Positions 1-7,574 of a DNA stretch of 64,000 nt are shown here, one piece after another. The stretch's first letter is position 1, and every line of letters begins with the position of its first letter. Source of the DNA: Pseudomonas sp. URMO17WK12:I2 (GTDB lineage: Bacteria; Pseudomonadota; Gammaproteobacteria; Pseudomonadales; Pseudomonadaceae); the NCBI RefSeq assembly GCF_003253735.1, contig NZ_QKYW01000003.1, positions 248,001-312,000 of the forward strand, read 5' to 3'. Under the pieces are notes generated by a model. That model worked only from the letters and a program-made list of their open reading frames with translations, made no database searches and was not told where the DNA came from. The position numbers were made by a program, and so were the translations under genes.

Positions 1-260
1 AGGCTGGCGATCACATGACTTTCATCGCTGGGGCCCAACCGAGAGCGGAACAAACCCATGGCCATCAGCGACAGGCCCATGGTCAGCCCGGCGGCCAGCG
101 CCGACCACCATAATGCTGCGATGCTGCGCTCCAGCTCATGGTCGCCCTGGATCCTGATGGTTTCATGCAACACCGCCGCCCGCGGCGGCAGCTTCTCGTC
201 GATCTCGCGCTCTTCTTCGGCTGACAGGCCGGGTGTCTTGCCGTCTGCTTGTTCTTGCAT
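1..260 (-). CDS. Formate/nitrite transporter (FNT) family protein, 5' part only
   Basis: Reading leftward from the ATG at 260-258, the frame stays open to the window edge, so only about 86 N-terminal residues are present. The visible part has an acidic cytoplasmic N-terminus (LSAEEEREIDEKLPPRAAV), then a first hydrophobic segment with WWSALAAGLTMGLSLMAMG. This is typical of the YfdC-like branch of FNT inner-membrane channels, which pass small monovalent anions. The substrate cannot be told from this fragment. An AAGG sequence lies just upstream of the ATG. The gene is divergent from sbp, with about 257 bp between them. Confidence 0.75.
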   Translation of the reverse strand, partial: MQEQADGKTPGLSAEEEREIDEKLPPRAAVLHETIRIQGDHELERSIAALWWSALAAGLTMGLSLMAMGLFRSRLGPSDESHVIAS

Positions 261-517
261 ACCAGTTACCTTCATGGGGGGAACGGCGGAGGTCCGTCTG
301 TCTGAGGATTCAGACCTGCGGCGCCCGGCGTCGTTCTGCCGTGATGAAGGCGTTCCTTGCCTCGCGGCAAAACGGGCTACGGCATAGCCATGCATCTAAC
401 GTCAACAGCCCCTAGTGCGTAATGGAATATGGTTATGATAAAAGGGTTCTTTAAAGGCATAAGGCCATCAAGCACACTGCTGCCGTCAACTGCCCCTTCG
501 TAAGGAAACCCCGGATC
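261..517. promoter_or_regulatory. Divergent intergenic region between the FNT gene and sbp
   Basis: This 257-bp region must hold the start signals of both divergent genes. The part next to sbp (about 420-465) is AT-rich with spaced TTAT/ATAA-type steps. That would suit a CysB-activated sulfate-starvation promoter, which is the usual control of sbp, but no exact operator can be named. A TAAGGA ribosome site precedes the sbp ATG. No gene is seen here. Confidence 0.3.
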
Positions 518-1531
518 ATGCTGAAGAAAATCCTGCTGGCGACTGCCGTCACCACGTCGCTGCTTGGCAGCGCTGTCGTAGCGGCGGCGGACAAGCCGAT
601 TCTCAATGCGTCCTATGATGTGGCCCGCGAGCTGTTCGCCGAGATCAATCCCAAGTTCCAGGCCCACTGGAAAGCCGAGACCGGCAAGGATCTGAAGATC
701 GACCAGTCGTTCGCCGGCACCTCGCGCCAGGCTCAGGACATCATCCAGGGCAAGAAGGTCGACACCGTGACCTTCAACCAGGTCACCGACGTGGACATCC
801 TCGCCAAGCGCGGCCTGGTGCGCAAGGATTGGGCCGAGCAGTTCCCCAACCACAGCTCGCCGTACTACAGCACTACCGCCTTTCTGGTGCGCAAGGGCAA
901 CCCCAAGAACATCAAGAACTGGGACGACCTGGCCCGTTCCGACGTGAAGCTGGTATTCCCCAACCCGAAAACCTCCGGCAATGCCCGTTACAGCTACTTG
1001 GGCGCCTGGCTGTATGCCAACGAGGCGTTCAAGGGCGACGAAGCCAAGATCAAGGAGTACGTCGGCAAGGTACTGCGCAACGTCGAGAACTTCCCCACTG
1101 GCGGCCGCGGCGCCACCGTGGCCTTCGCCCAGAACGGGCAGGGCGACGTACTGCTGAGCTTCGAATCGGAAGTGGTGAACATTGCCAAGGGCGAGGAATT
1201 CAAGTCCGGCGAGTTCGAGGTGATCGTGCCGCCGGTGAGCGTACTGGCCGAATTCCCGGTCGCCGTGGTCGACAAGGTTGTGGACGAGAAGGGTACCCGT
1301 GACGTGGCCAAGGCCTACCTGGACTTCCAGTACAGCAAGGACATCCAGAAGCTGCTGACCACCTACCACTACCGTGTGCAGGACAAGGAAGTGGCCGCCG
1401 AGACCGCTGGCCAGTTCCAGGAGCTGCGCCTGATCAACCCGACCGACGTGCTCGGCACCTGGGACGAGATCACTGCCAAGCACTTCGATGGCAATGGTAT
1501 TCTTGACCAGCTTCTGGCCGAAGGCCGGTAA
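518..1531 (+). CDS. sbp: Sulfate ABC transporter periplasmic sulfate-binding protein
   Basis: This is the 337-residue soluble component that captures sulfate in the periplasm and delivers it to the CysTW permease. A Sec signal peptide ends near VVAAA, and the mature protein starts near ADKPILNASYD. Family hallmarks are visible: NASYDVARELF, the SFAGTSRQA oxyanion-binding turn, VTFNQVTDVD, PKTSGNARYSYL and GGRGATVAF. The length equals that of Pseudomonas Sbp and E. coli Sbp/CysP. It is followed by cysT after a 278-bp spacer containing a REP-like repeat and a hairpin, so it may also have its own 3' end. Control by CysB under sulfur limitation is expected from the family, not shown here. Confidence 0.95.
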   Translation: MLKKILLATAVTTSLLGSAVVAAADKPILNASYDVARELFAEINPKFQAHWKAETGKDLKIDQSFAGTSRQAQDIIQGKKVDTVTFNQVTDVDILAKRGLVRKDWAEQFPNHSSPYYSTTAFLVRKGNPKNIKNWDDLARSDVKLVFPNPKTSGNARYSYLGAWLYANEAFKGDEAKIKEYVGKVLRNVENFPTGGRGATVAFAQNGQGDVLLSFESEVVNIAKGEEFKSGEFEVIVPPVSVLAEFPVAVVDKVVDEKGTRDVAKAYLDFQYSKDIQKLLTTYHYRVQDKEVAAETAGQFQELRLINPTDVLGTWDEITAKHFDGNGILDQLLAEGR

Positions 1532-1587
1532 TCGGCTTGCAGTCAACCGACGGCGATAAGGCAGAAGCGGACATTGATGCAATACCT

Positions 1588-1637
1588 GTGAGAGCGGGCC
1601 ATGCCCGCGAAAAATCACGGGCATGGCCCGTTCCCAC
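1588..1637. repeat. REP-like palindromic repeat
   Basis: Two inverted arms, GTGAGAGCGGGCCATGCCCG (from 1588) and its near-complement CGGGCATGGCCCGTTCCCAC (1618-1637), flank a short A-rich loop. The core GAGCGGGC-ATGCCCGC is the form common in Pseudomonas REP elements. It sits in the sbp-cysT spacer, where it could stabilise the sbp mRNA 3' end and give more binding protein than permease. Confidence 0.65.
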
Positions 1638-1763
1638 AATGGCCGCTCTCGCCATTTTGCAGCCAGTACAGATGGCGTTACCGCGAAAGAAGAAATAGGG
1701 GCCAGTGGCTGCGGCCAGTAAGCGCCGAACCACCCTGACTATCGAGCTGCATTAGCCGTACTC

Positions 1764-1792
1764 CACAAACCGCCGACCTCCGGCGGTTTGTG
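1764..1792 (+). terminator. Perfect hairpin upstream of cysT (possible attenuator)
   Basis: An 11-bp perfect stem, CACAAACCGCC with GGCGGTTTGTG, encloses a 7-nt loop and ends 17 nt before the cysT GTG. There is no following T-run, so it is not a classical strong terminator. It may dampen read-through from sbp, protect the upstream message, or mask the cysT start region. Confidence 0.45.
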
Positions 1793-1809
1793 CATTCAAG
1801 GATTTCCGA

Positions 1810-2658
1810 GTGAGCAAGACCCCCGTTTTCTTTCTGCAGAATCCGTTGTTGCCGGGCTTCGGCCTGAGCTTCGGTTTCAGCGTCTTCTACCTGTCGCTGG
1901 TGATCCTGTTTCCGCTGTCGGCCCTGTTGCTGTACGTCAGCGACATGAGCTGGGCGCAGTACTGGCAGGCGATCAGCGATCCGCGCGTGGTACAGAGCTA
2001 CAAGGTGACCATCAGCGGCGCCTTCTACTCGACGGTGATCGTGCTGCTGATCGGCCTGCTGATCGCCTGGATCATCACCCGCTATGACTTCCCCGGGCGC
2101 CGCCTGGTGGATGCTTTGGTGGATCTGCCGTTCGCGCTGCCGACGTCGGTCGCTGGCCTGACCCTGGCCACACTGCTGGTACCGAGCGGCTGGCTTGGCC
2201 AGTATTTCGATGCCGCCGGCATCAAGATTGCCTACGCCTATCCGGGCCTGCTGATCGCCATGGTGTTCACCAGCCTGCCGTTCGTGGTGCGCACCGTGCA
2301 GCCGGTGCTGCAGAGCCTGGGCAGCGAATACGAAGAAGCGGCGCGCACCCTGGGTGCCAAGAAGTGGCAGAGCTTTGCCTATGTGGTGTTGCCGAGCCTG
2401 GCGCCGGCGTTGATCACTGGCGCGTCGCAAGCCTTCGTGCGCAGCCTCGGCGAGTTTGGTGCGGTGATCATGATCGCCGGCAACATCCCCTATAAGACCG
2501 AAGTGTCGTCGCTGATGATTTTCGTGCGCCTGCAGGAGTTCAACTACCCGGCAGCCGCGGCAATTGCCTCGGTCATCCTTCTGGCTTCGCTGTTCCTGCT
2601 GTTCACCTTGCAGGTGGTGCAGGGCCGGCTTTTCAAATGGCAGAGGCAAGGTCGATGA
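1810..2658 (+). CDS. cysT: Sulfate/thiosulfate ABC transporter permease CysT
   Basis: Inner-membrane permease subunit, 282 residues, of the sulfate importer. It is a MetI-type fold with about six membrane segments and the cytoplasmic coupling motif EEAARTLGA (about residues 178-186) that docks on the ATPase. Segments such as DFPGRRLVDALVDLPFALPT and SLGEFGAVIMIAGN are characteristic of CysT. The start is a GTG at 1810 with AAGGAT just upstream; no better ATG lies near the family start. Its last codons overlap cysW in an ATGA arrangement, so the two permeases are translationally coupled. Confidence 0.93.
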   Translation: MSKTPVFFLQNPLLPGFGLSFGFSVFYLSLVILFPLSALLLYVSDMSWAQYWQAISDPRVVQSYKVTISGAFYSTVIVLLIGLLIAWIITRYDFPGRRLVDALVDLPFALPTSVAGLTLATLLVPSGWLGQYFDAAGIKIAYAYPGLLIAMVFTSLPFVVRTVQPVLQSLGSEYEEAARTLGAKKWQSFAYVVLPSLAPALITGASQAFVRSLGEFGAVIMIAGNIPYKTEVSSLMIFVRLQEFNYPAAAAIASVILLASLFLLFTLQVVQGRLFKWQRQGR

Positions 2659-3485
2659 AAAAGCCTCAATCCTGGCATCAATGGTTGCTCATCGGCCTTG
2701 GCCTCGGCGCGGTAGCGCTGATGCTGGTGGTGCCGCTGGTGCTGATTTTCAGCAAGGCCCTGAGCGGTGGTTGGGCGATGCTGGTCGACAACCTGTCCCA
2801 GGACTACATGCAGCACGCCATCGGCCTGACCCTGCTGGTCGCCGCGCTGACCGTGCCGTTGAACCTGTGCTTCGGCATTCTGCTGGCCTGGTGCGTGACC
2901 CATTACGACTTCCGCGGCCGCAAGCTGCTGACCACCCTGGTGGACATTCCCTACGCCGTTTCACCGGTGGTTGCAGGCCTCTGCTACCTGGTCGTCTACG
3001 GGCTAGAAACGGCGCTGGGCCAGTGGTTCTACGATAACGACATGCAGCTGATGTTCGCCTGGCCGGGCATCGTCATGGTCACGGTGTTCGTCACTGCGCC
3101 TTATGTGGCGCGCATTCTGATTCCGGTGATGCAGTCCCAGGGCAACGACGAGGAAACCTCGGCGCTGTGCCTGGGCGCCAATGGCTGGCAGATTTTCCGC
3201 CATATCACGCTGCCCAATATCAAGTGGGCGCTGCTGTATGGCGTGGTGGTCACCAATGCGCGGGCCGTGGGTGAGTTCGGGGCAGTGTCGGTGGTGTCCG
3301 GGACCATCCTCAATCAGACCCTGACCTTGCCGCTGCTGGTCGACCAGCTGAACAACGATTACAAGCCCGTAGCGGCCTTCACGGCGGCTGCATTGCTGGC
3401 CTGCATGGCGTTGCTCACCTTGCTGCTCAAGACCTACATGGAATGGCGGCAGCGGGTGAATATGCAGCGCGCCGCCGACAGCTGA
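2655..3485 (+). CDS. cysW: Sulfate ABC transporter permease CysW
   Basis: Second permease subunit of the sulfate importer, 276 residues from the ATG at 2655, which overlaps the cysT stop as ATGA with AGGCAAGG upstream. An earlier in-frame ATG at 2637 lies inside cysT and has no clear ribosome site. Membrane segments and a coupling motif (EETSALCLGANGWQ) are present, along with ARAVGEFGAVSVVSG near the C-terminus. In other pseudomonads the next gene is cysA, the ATPase. Here the following gene is an unrelated convergent hydroxylase, so the energising subunit must be encoded elsewhere or be missing. Confidence 0.93.
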   Translation: MKKPQSWHQWLLIGLGLGAVALMLVVPLVLIFSKALSGGWAMLVDNLSQDYMQHAIGLTLLVAALTVPLNLCFGILLAWCVTHYDFRGRKLLTTLVDIPYAVSPVVAGLCYLVVYGLETALGQWFYDNDMQLMFAWPGIVMVTVFVTAPYVARILIPVMQSQGNDEETSALCLGANGWQIFRHITLPNIKWALLYGVVVTNARAVGEFGAVSVVSGTILNQTLTLPLLVDQLNNDYKPVAAFTAAALLACMALLTLLLKTYMEWRQRVNMQRAADS

Positions 3486-3487
3486 TT

Positions 3488-3536
3488 GGGCTCTGTCCGA
3501 AAAGTACCTGCGCTCGGAGACTTTTCAGACAGACCC
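3488..3536. repeat. 49-bp imperfect inverted repeat at the missing-cysA junction
   Basis: The arms GGGCTCTGTCCGAAAAGT (from 3488) and AGACTTTTCAGACAGACCC (to 3536) are inverted copies with one indel and about one mismatch, around a short GC-rich loop. The element starts 2 nt after the cysW stop and ends on the stop codon of the convergent ubiM-like gene. It can act as a bidirectional terminator. The terminal GGG-TCTGTC-GAAAAGT form also resembles insertion-sequence ends, so it may be a scar of an element that removed cysA. Confidence 0.55.
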
Positions 3537-4711
3537 TAGCGCGAAACCTGGGTCAGATGACGGGCCAGCGCTGCCTTGAAGGGCGGCAGGTTCTGCGCCA
3601 GGCGCAACCCGGCATTGCGTAGCAGGCGGGTAGGCGTGCGGTCATCGGTGTACAGGCGCACCAGCAGGCTGGTGGCCTGATACAGCGGCCAGCTGGCGCG
3701 CTGCTGGGCGCGGGCGTAGCGCTGCAATACCGCTGGCGCGCCAATGTCCTGGCCGTTGTGCAGCGCGTCGAGCAGGCTATCGGCCAGGCGCTTCTGGCTT
3801 TGCAGACCCAAGTTGAAACCGTGGGCCGTGACCGGATGCATACCCACCGCGGCATCGCCGACCAGCGCGCTGCGCACGCCTGAAAAGCGCTCGGCATACA
3901 CGCCAATCAGCGGATAGGTGGTGCGCTCGCCAACCAGTTCCATGCGCCCCAGGCGGCCGTCAAAACGCCGTTCCATCTCACGGGCGAACGCCTGCTGATC
4001 GAGGCTCATGACCTGATTCATGTGCCCAGGCGCAAGCGTCAGCACCGCCGAGGCGAGATTGCCGTTCAAGGGGAGCAGGGCGAGCGTCTGGCCGTAGCCG
4101 AACCATTCCCAGGCGATCTGTTCATGGCTGCGCTCGTGGGCCATGCGACAGACCAGCATGGTCTTGCCGAAATCCTCCATGCGCGCGCCGATACCGAGAC
4201 GCCGCCGCGTTTCCGAGAATCGGCTGTCCGCGGCGACGATCAGGCGCGCTTGCAGTCGGCGGCCATCGCTCAGGCGCAGCGCGACACCTTCGGCGCTGCA
4301 GCTCAGCTCATTTATCGTGCACTCGGCCAGCAGTTCGATATCCGCACACTCCTGCACGGCTGCGTAAGCCGCACGGCGAATCGCCTGGTTGGGCACCAGG
4401 CAGCCCAGGCGCTGCTTGCCGGCTGCGGCAGCGGCGATACGCAGTGCGTAGGGCGACGGGCCGTTGAGCACCTGGGCATCACGCAGTACAGCGATATCGT
4501 CGCCATGCACGCGCTGCCAGAGGCCAAGGGTTTCGAGAATGTGTTGCGAGGCGTGGGTCAGTGCTATTTCGCGGCCGTCCAGCGGCGGATCAGCAAGCTC
4601 GGCGTAGGATTGCCGTTCGATGAGGCCGATACTCAAGCCCTGGCCCGATAACGAACGTGCCAGGCACAGCCCAGCCGGCCCGGCTCCGACGATAACCACA
4701 TCGACTTTCAT
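3536..4711 (-). CDS. ubiM: FAD-dependent ubiquinone-biosynthesis hydroxylase, UbiM-like
   Basis: A 391-residue flavoprotein monooxygenase of the UbiH/UbiF/VisC/COQ6 family. The N-terminal dinucleotide fold GAGPAGLCLARSL (about 8-20), the second FAD motif ALVGDAAVGMHPVTAHGFNL (about 289-308) and an internal VAADSRFSETRRRLG are all visible. These enzymes hydroxylate the aromatic ring of ubiquinone precursors. The DGREIALTHAS segment and overall form recall the broad-specificity UbiM subgroup, but the ring position acted on is not readable from sequence. An AGGGAAACAGCC site precedes the ATG. It stands alone, convergent with cysW. Confidence 0.8.
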   Translation of the reverse strand: MKVDVVIVGAGPAGLCLARSLSGQGLSIGLIERQSYAELADPPLDGREIALTHASQHILETLGLWQRVHGDDIAVLRDAQVLNGPSPYALRIAAAAAGKQRLGCLVPNQAIRRAAYAAVQECADIELLAECTINELSCSAEGVALRLSDGRRLQARLIVAADSRFSETRRRLGIGARMEDFGKTMLVCRMAHERSHEQIAWEWFGYGQTLALLPLNGNLASAVLTLAPGHMNQVMSLDQQAFAREMERRFDGRLGRMELVGERTTYPLIGVYAERFSGVRSALVGDAAVGMHPVTAHGFNLGLQSQKRLADSLLDALHNGQDIGAPAVLQRYARAQQRASWPLYQATSLLVRLYTDDRTPTRLLRNAGLRLAQNLPPFKAALARHLTQVSR

Positions 4712-4795
4712 GGCTGTTTCCCTGGCTATTGATCAGCCGGCAGTCTAGGTCAGCAGCTGCCGGCAAGCCTTGCTCAGGATCAGCCAAACACTGGC

Positions 4796-5233
4796 TTACC
4801 AGAAGCCGATGGGGTGACGCTCGTTGATGTAATCAAGCGGCAGGGCGAAGCCCTTGCGGAAGAAGTTGGCCAGGCGGGTATCGATGACCTTTTCATTGAT
4901 CGAGGCAAGCAACGACTCCTGGCGGTGGATATCGCCACTGTCGGCATAGAATTCCTCGTGCAACATGCGTTGCGAGGCCAGATTGGCAACCAGGCTGTAG
5001 CTGCTGACGGTGTCGTCACCGGGACGGCTGACCGCCAGGATCAGACGCGGCTTGTCGTGCTCCAGCACCAGGTCGACGACCACGTCGAGGTCATGGTTGC
5101 GGGCATAGCTGGCCGCTTCCTCGAACAGCGGTCGCGCCTTTTCGCTCAGGGCAAGGGTGAAAGCCTGGCGCGTCGAGTCGTCGCTCACGTCATGCAGCTC
5201 ATGGGTGTCATGCAGTTTGCGCAGCGTATTCAC
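4796..5233 (-). CDS. Conserved hypothetical cytoplasmic protein, 145 aa
   Basis: I do not recognise this family. The frame opens with GTG at 5233 behind a strong AGGGGA site. The product has no signal peptide or membrane segment and is acidic and mostly helical-looking, with a central beta-rich part (LDVVVDLVLEH, PRLILAVSRPGDDTVSSYSL) and a C-terminal FRKGFALPLDYINERHPIGFW end that looks conserved. It lies 84 bp upstream of the ubiM-like gene on the same strand and may share its transcript. Confidence 0.65.
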   Translation of the reverse strand: MNTLRKLHDTHELHDVSDDSTRQAFTLALSEKARPLFEEAASYARNHDLDVVVDLVLEHDKPRLILAVSRPGDDTVSSYSLVANLASQRMLHEEFYADSGDIHRQESLLASINEKVIDTRLANFFRKGFALPLDYINERHPIGFW

Positions 5234-5396
5234 GTGTCTTCCCCTCGATTCTCAAGCTGTCTAGAGTCGGAATCACAAGCCGACTGCGGAGTTCAGGCGG
5301 CGCGATCAGCGGTCTGCGCTAATTGCTTCGGAACTTGTATGCCACGGGCACTGCCATAGACACACAGTAACGATTGGTTAGGAGACATTCGCGGGC

Positions 5397-5897
5397 ATGC
5401 ACAACATCGAGCAGGCAGTCCATTTCCTGGAAAAGTACAACCTGGTGCTGAGCACTGCCGAGTCGGCCACGGCCGGCCTGCTGGCCGCCACGGTGGCCGC
5501 CGTGCCGGGTTGCGACGGCGTGCTCGAGAGCGGTTTCGTGGTGTATTCCAAACACGCCATGCAGGCTTCCCTGGGCGTCAAGCTGGAAACCATCGAGACC
5601 TTCGGCATGAACAGCGAAGAGGTCGCCCGCGAAATGGCCCTTGGCGTGTTGATGGCCAGCAGCGCCGACATCATCCTGGCGATTACCGGTGCGCCGACCG
5701 CCGACGACAAGCGTGGCCAGGAGGTCTACGACGGCGCCATGTGTTTCGCCTGCGCCACGCGCCTGGCCGAGCACCAAGGGGTGACCAGCGAGACCGTGAC
5801 CTTCCCCGGAGACAACAACGAACGGCGCGCCGCCGCCGCGCGCCATGCCTTGCTGCGACTGCCTTATTACTACGAGCGGCTGCGTCAGACTTCCTGA
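5397..5897 (+). CDS. CinA C-terminal domain protein (nicotinamide-nucleotide amidase-like)
   Basis: A 166-residue stand-alone CinA C-terminal domain. In PncC/CinA enzymes this fold deamidates nicotinamide mononucleotide in pyridine-nucleotide salvage. The active-site segment STAESATAGLLA (about 20-31) and the FVVYSKHAMQASLGV strand match the family. The usual glycine-rich loop after the ITG strand is instead GAPTADDK, so this looks like a divergent branch and activity is uncertain. An AGGAGA lies 11 nt before the ATG. It is 49 bp upstream of galU on the same strand. Confidence 0.75.
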   Translation: MHNIEQAVHFLEKYNLVLSTAESATAGLLAATVAAVPGCDGVLESGFVVYSKHAMQASLGVKLETIETFGMNSEEVAREMALGVLMASSADIILAITGAPTADDKRGQEVYDGAMCFACATRLAEHQGVTSETVTFPGDNNERRAAAARHALLRLPYYYERLRQTS

Positions 5898-5946
5898 TGA
5901 CGCCGTTTCAGCGACTTGAGCAACATTGACCATTCAAGGAAAACAC

Positions 5947-6783
5947 ATGATCAAGAAATGCCTGTTCCCTGCGGCCGGTTATGGCACCCGCTTTCTCCCG
6001 GCGACCAAGGCCATGCCCAAGGAAATGCTGCCAGTGGTCAACACGCCGCTGATCCAGTACGGCGTCGAAGAAGCACTGAATGCCGGCCTGACCGAGATCG
6101 CCATGGTCACCGGTCGCGGCAAGCGCTCGCTGGAAGACCATTTCGATATCAGCTACGAGCTGGAACACCAGATCCGCAATACCGACAAGGAAAAGTACCT
6201 GGTCGGCATCCGTCGCCTGATCGACAACTGCACCTTCTCCTACACCCGCCAGGTGGAAATGAAGGGCCTGGGGCATGCGATTCTCAGCGGGCGTCCGCTG
6301 ATCGGTGACGAGCCGTTCGCCGTGGTACTGGCCGACGACCTGTGCCTGAACATCGAAGGCGACGGCGTACTGACCCAGATGGTCAAGCTGTACAACCAGT
6401 TCCGCTGCTCGATCGTGGCGGTGCAGGAAGTGCCGATGGACGAGATCCACAAGTACGGCGTGATCGCCGGCGAAAACATCCGTGACGACATCTTCCGTGT
6501 CAGCCACATGGTCGAGAAGCCCAAGGCCGAAGATGCGCCGTCGAACCTGGCGATCATCGGTCGCTACATCCTGACCCCGGATATCTTCGATCTGATCGCC
6601 AGCACCGAGCCGGGCAAAGGCGGTGAAATCCAGATCACCGATGCGCTGATGAAACAGGCCCAGGACGGTTGTGTGCTGGCTTACAAGTTCAAGGGGCGGC
6701 GTTTCGACTGCGGTGGCGCCGAGGGTTATATCGAGGCGACCAACTTCTGCTTCGAGCACCTGTACCGCGAAGGCCGTGGCTGA
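5947..6783 (+). CDS. galU: UTP-glucose-1-phosphate uridylyltransferase
   Basis: Makes UDP-glucose from UTP and glucose-1-phosphate in the cytoplasm, the donor for lipopolysaccharide core and exopolysaccharide. It would also supply CrtX, encoded 5 kb downstream. The nucleotide-binding start FPAAGYGTRFLPATKAMPKE (about 7-26), VEMKGLGHAIL, VLADDLCL and the catalytic VEKPK segment are clear. The 278-residue length fits Pseudomonas GalU. I chose the ATG at 5947 (CAAGGAAAACAC upstream) over the in-frame ATG at 5926, because the family starts MIKKCLFPAAG. Confidence 0.97.
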   Translation: MIKKCLFPAAGYGTRFLPATKAMPKEMLPVVNTPLIQYGVEEALNAGLTEIAMVTGRGKRSLEDHFDISYELEHQIRNTDKEKYLVGIRRLIDNCTFSYTRQVEMKGLGHAILSGRPLIGDEPFAVVLADDLCLNIEGDGVLTQMVKLYNQFRCSIVAVQEVPMDEIHKYGVIAGENIRDDIFRVSHMVEKPKAEDAPSNLAIIGRYILTPDIFDLIASTEPGKGGEIQITDALMKQAQDGCVLAYKFKGRRFDCGGAEGYIEATNFCFEHLYREGRG

Positions 6784-6799
6784 TACGTCAAGCTGAATG

Positions 6800-6828
6800 A
6801 AAAAACCGGGCCATGTGCCCGGTTTTTT
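6800..6828 (+). terminator. Rho-independent terminator after galU
   Basis: An A-run, then the stem CCGGGC-CATGT-GCCCGG followed by six Ts, begins 17 nt after the galU stop. The A-tract on the other side makes it symmetrical. Confidence 0.92.
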
Positions 6829-7037
6829 ATTGCCTGCGCTTTGTTGACCTGGGCCATACGGCAAGCACCATCTGCAGATACAATCGCCCAAGCCTCGGCA
6901 GTCCCAAACAGATGGATCGGATGGCTTGGCGCAGGGTCGATAACAGAGCCCGATGCGCAGCGATCCCACTTGGTCATTGCCCTGCAAGTTGGCAAACTGC
7001 CTTTCTATCTTTTCAGCGCCCGCGCGCCGGTTACCCG

Positions 7038-7574
7038 ATGATCATCAACGCTCTGGTTTTTCTCGCCACGCTGACCGCCATGGAAGGCGTGGCTTATTAC
7101 GCCCACAAATACGTGATGCATGGCTGGGGCTGGGGCTGGCACCGCTCGCACCACGAGCCACGTGAGGGCTGGTTCGAGAAGAACGACCTGTATGCCGTGG
7201 TGTTCGCCGGGCTGGCCATCGTGCTGATCGCCCTGGGCACTCAGGGCATGCACCCGCTGGAGTGGATCGGTGCGGGCATGACCGCATACGGCCTGCTGTA
7301 CTTCGTCGTCCATGACGGCCTGGTGCATCACCGCTGGCCGTTTCGTTTCGTGCCGCGCAGCGGCTACCTCAAGCGCCTGTACCAGGCGCATCTGATGCAC
7401 CACGCGGTGGAAGGCAAGGAGCGCTGCGTGTCGTTCGGCTTTCTCTATGCGCCGACTACCGCGCGTCTGAAGGCGCAGCTGCGGGCGATGCACGATGGTC
7501 CGCTGCGCAAGACGGACGCGGACGTTGCCACAGCTGTGCGGAGCGAGCCGGCCAGCGCGCGAAACGACTCGTAA
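7038..7574 (+). CDS. crtZ: Beta-carotene 3-hydroxylase CrtZ
   Basis: A membrane di-iron hydroxylase that adds hydroxyls to both beta-rings of beta-carotene to give zeaxanthin. The histidine clusters of the fatty-acid-hydroxylase superfamily are visible: HKYVMH (about 23-28), HRSHH (35-39), HDGLVHH (about 91-97) and HLMHH (about 118-122). The 178-residue length and GWGWGWH motif match Pantoea CrtZ. The start is the ATG at 7038, giving MIINALVF; it lacks a strong ribosome site, but the upstream extension to 6813 reads as non-coding. The last 119 bp overlap crtB on the opposite strand. Confidence 0.93.
   Translation: MIINALVFLATLTAMEGVAYYAHKYVMHGWGWGWHRSHHEPREGWFEKNDLYAVVFAGLAIVLIALGTQGMHPLEWIGAGMTAYGLLYFVVHDGLVHHRWPFRFVPRSGYLKRLYQAHLMHHAVEGKERCVSFGFLYAPTTARLKAQLRAMHDGPLRKTDADVATAVRSEPASARNDS

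Noticed and set aside
3536..3600. Residual cysA coding sequence after cysW
   Set aside because: All frames after the cysW stop were read for Walker A or ABC signature remnants; none is present before the convergent hydroxylase gene takes over.
6844..6884. Possible crtZ promoter with TTGACC and TACAAT
   Set aside because: Both hexamers are good, but they are 29 bp apart, too far for one sigma-70 promoter, so I did not list it.
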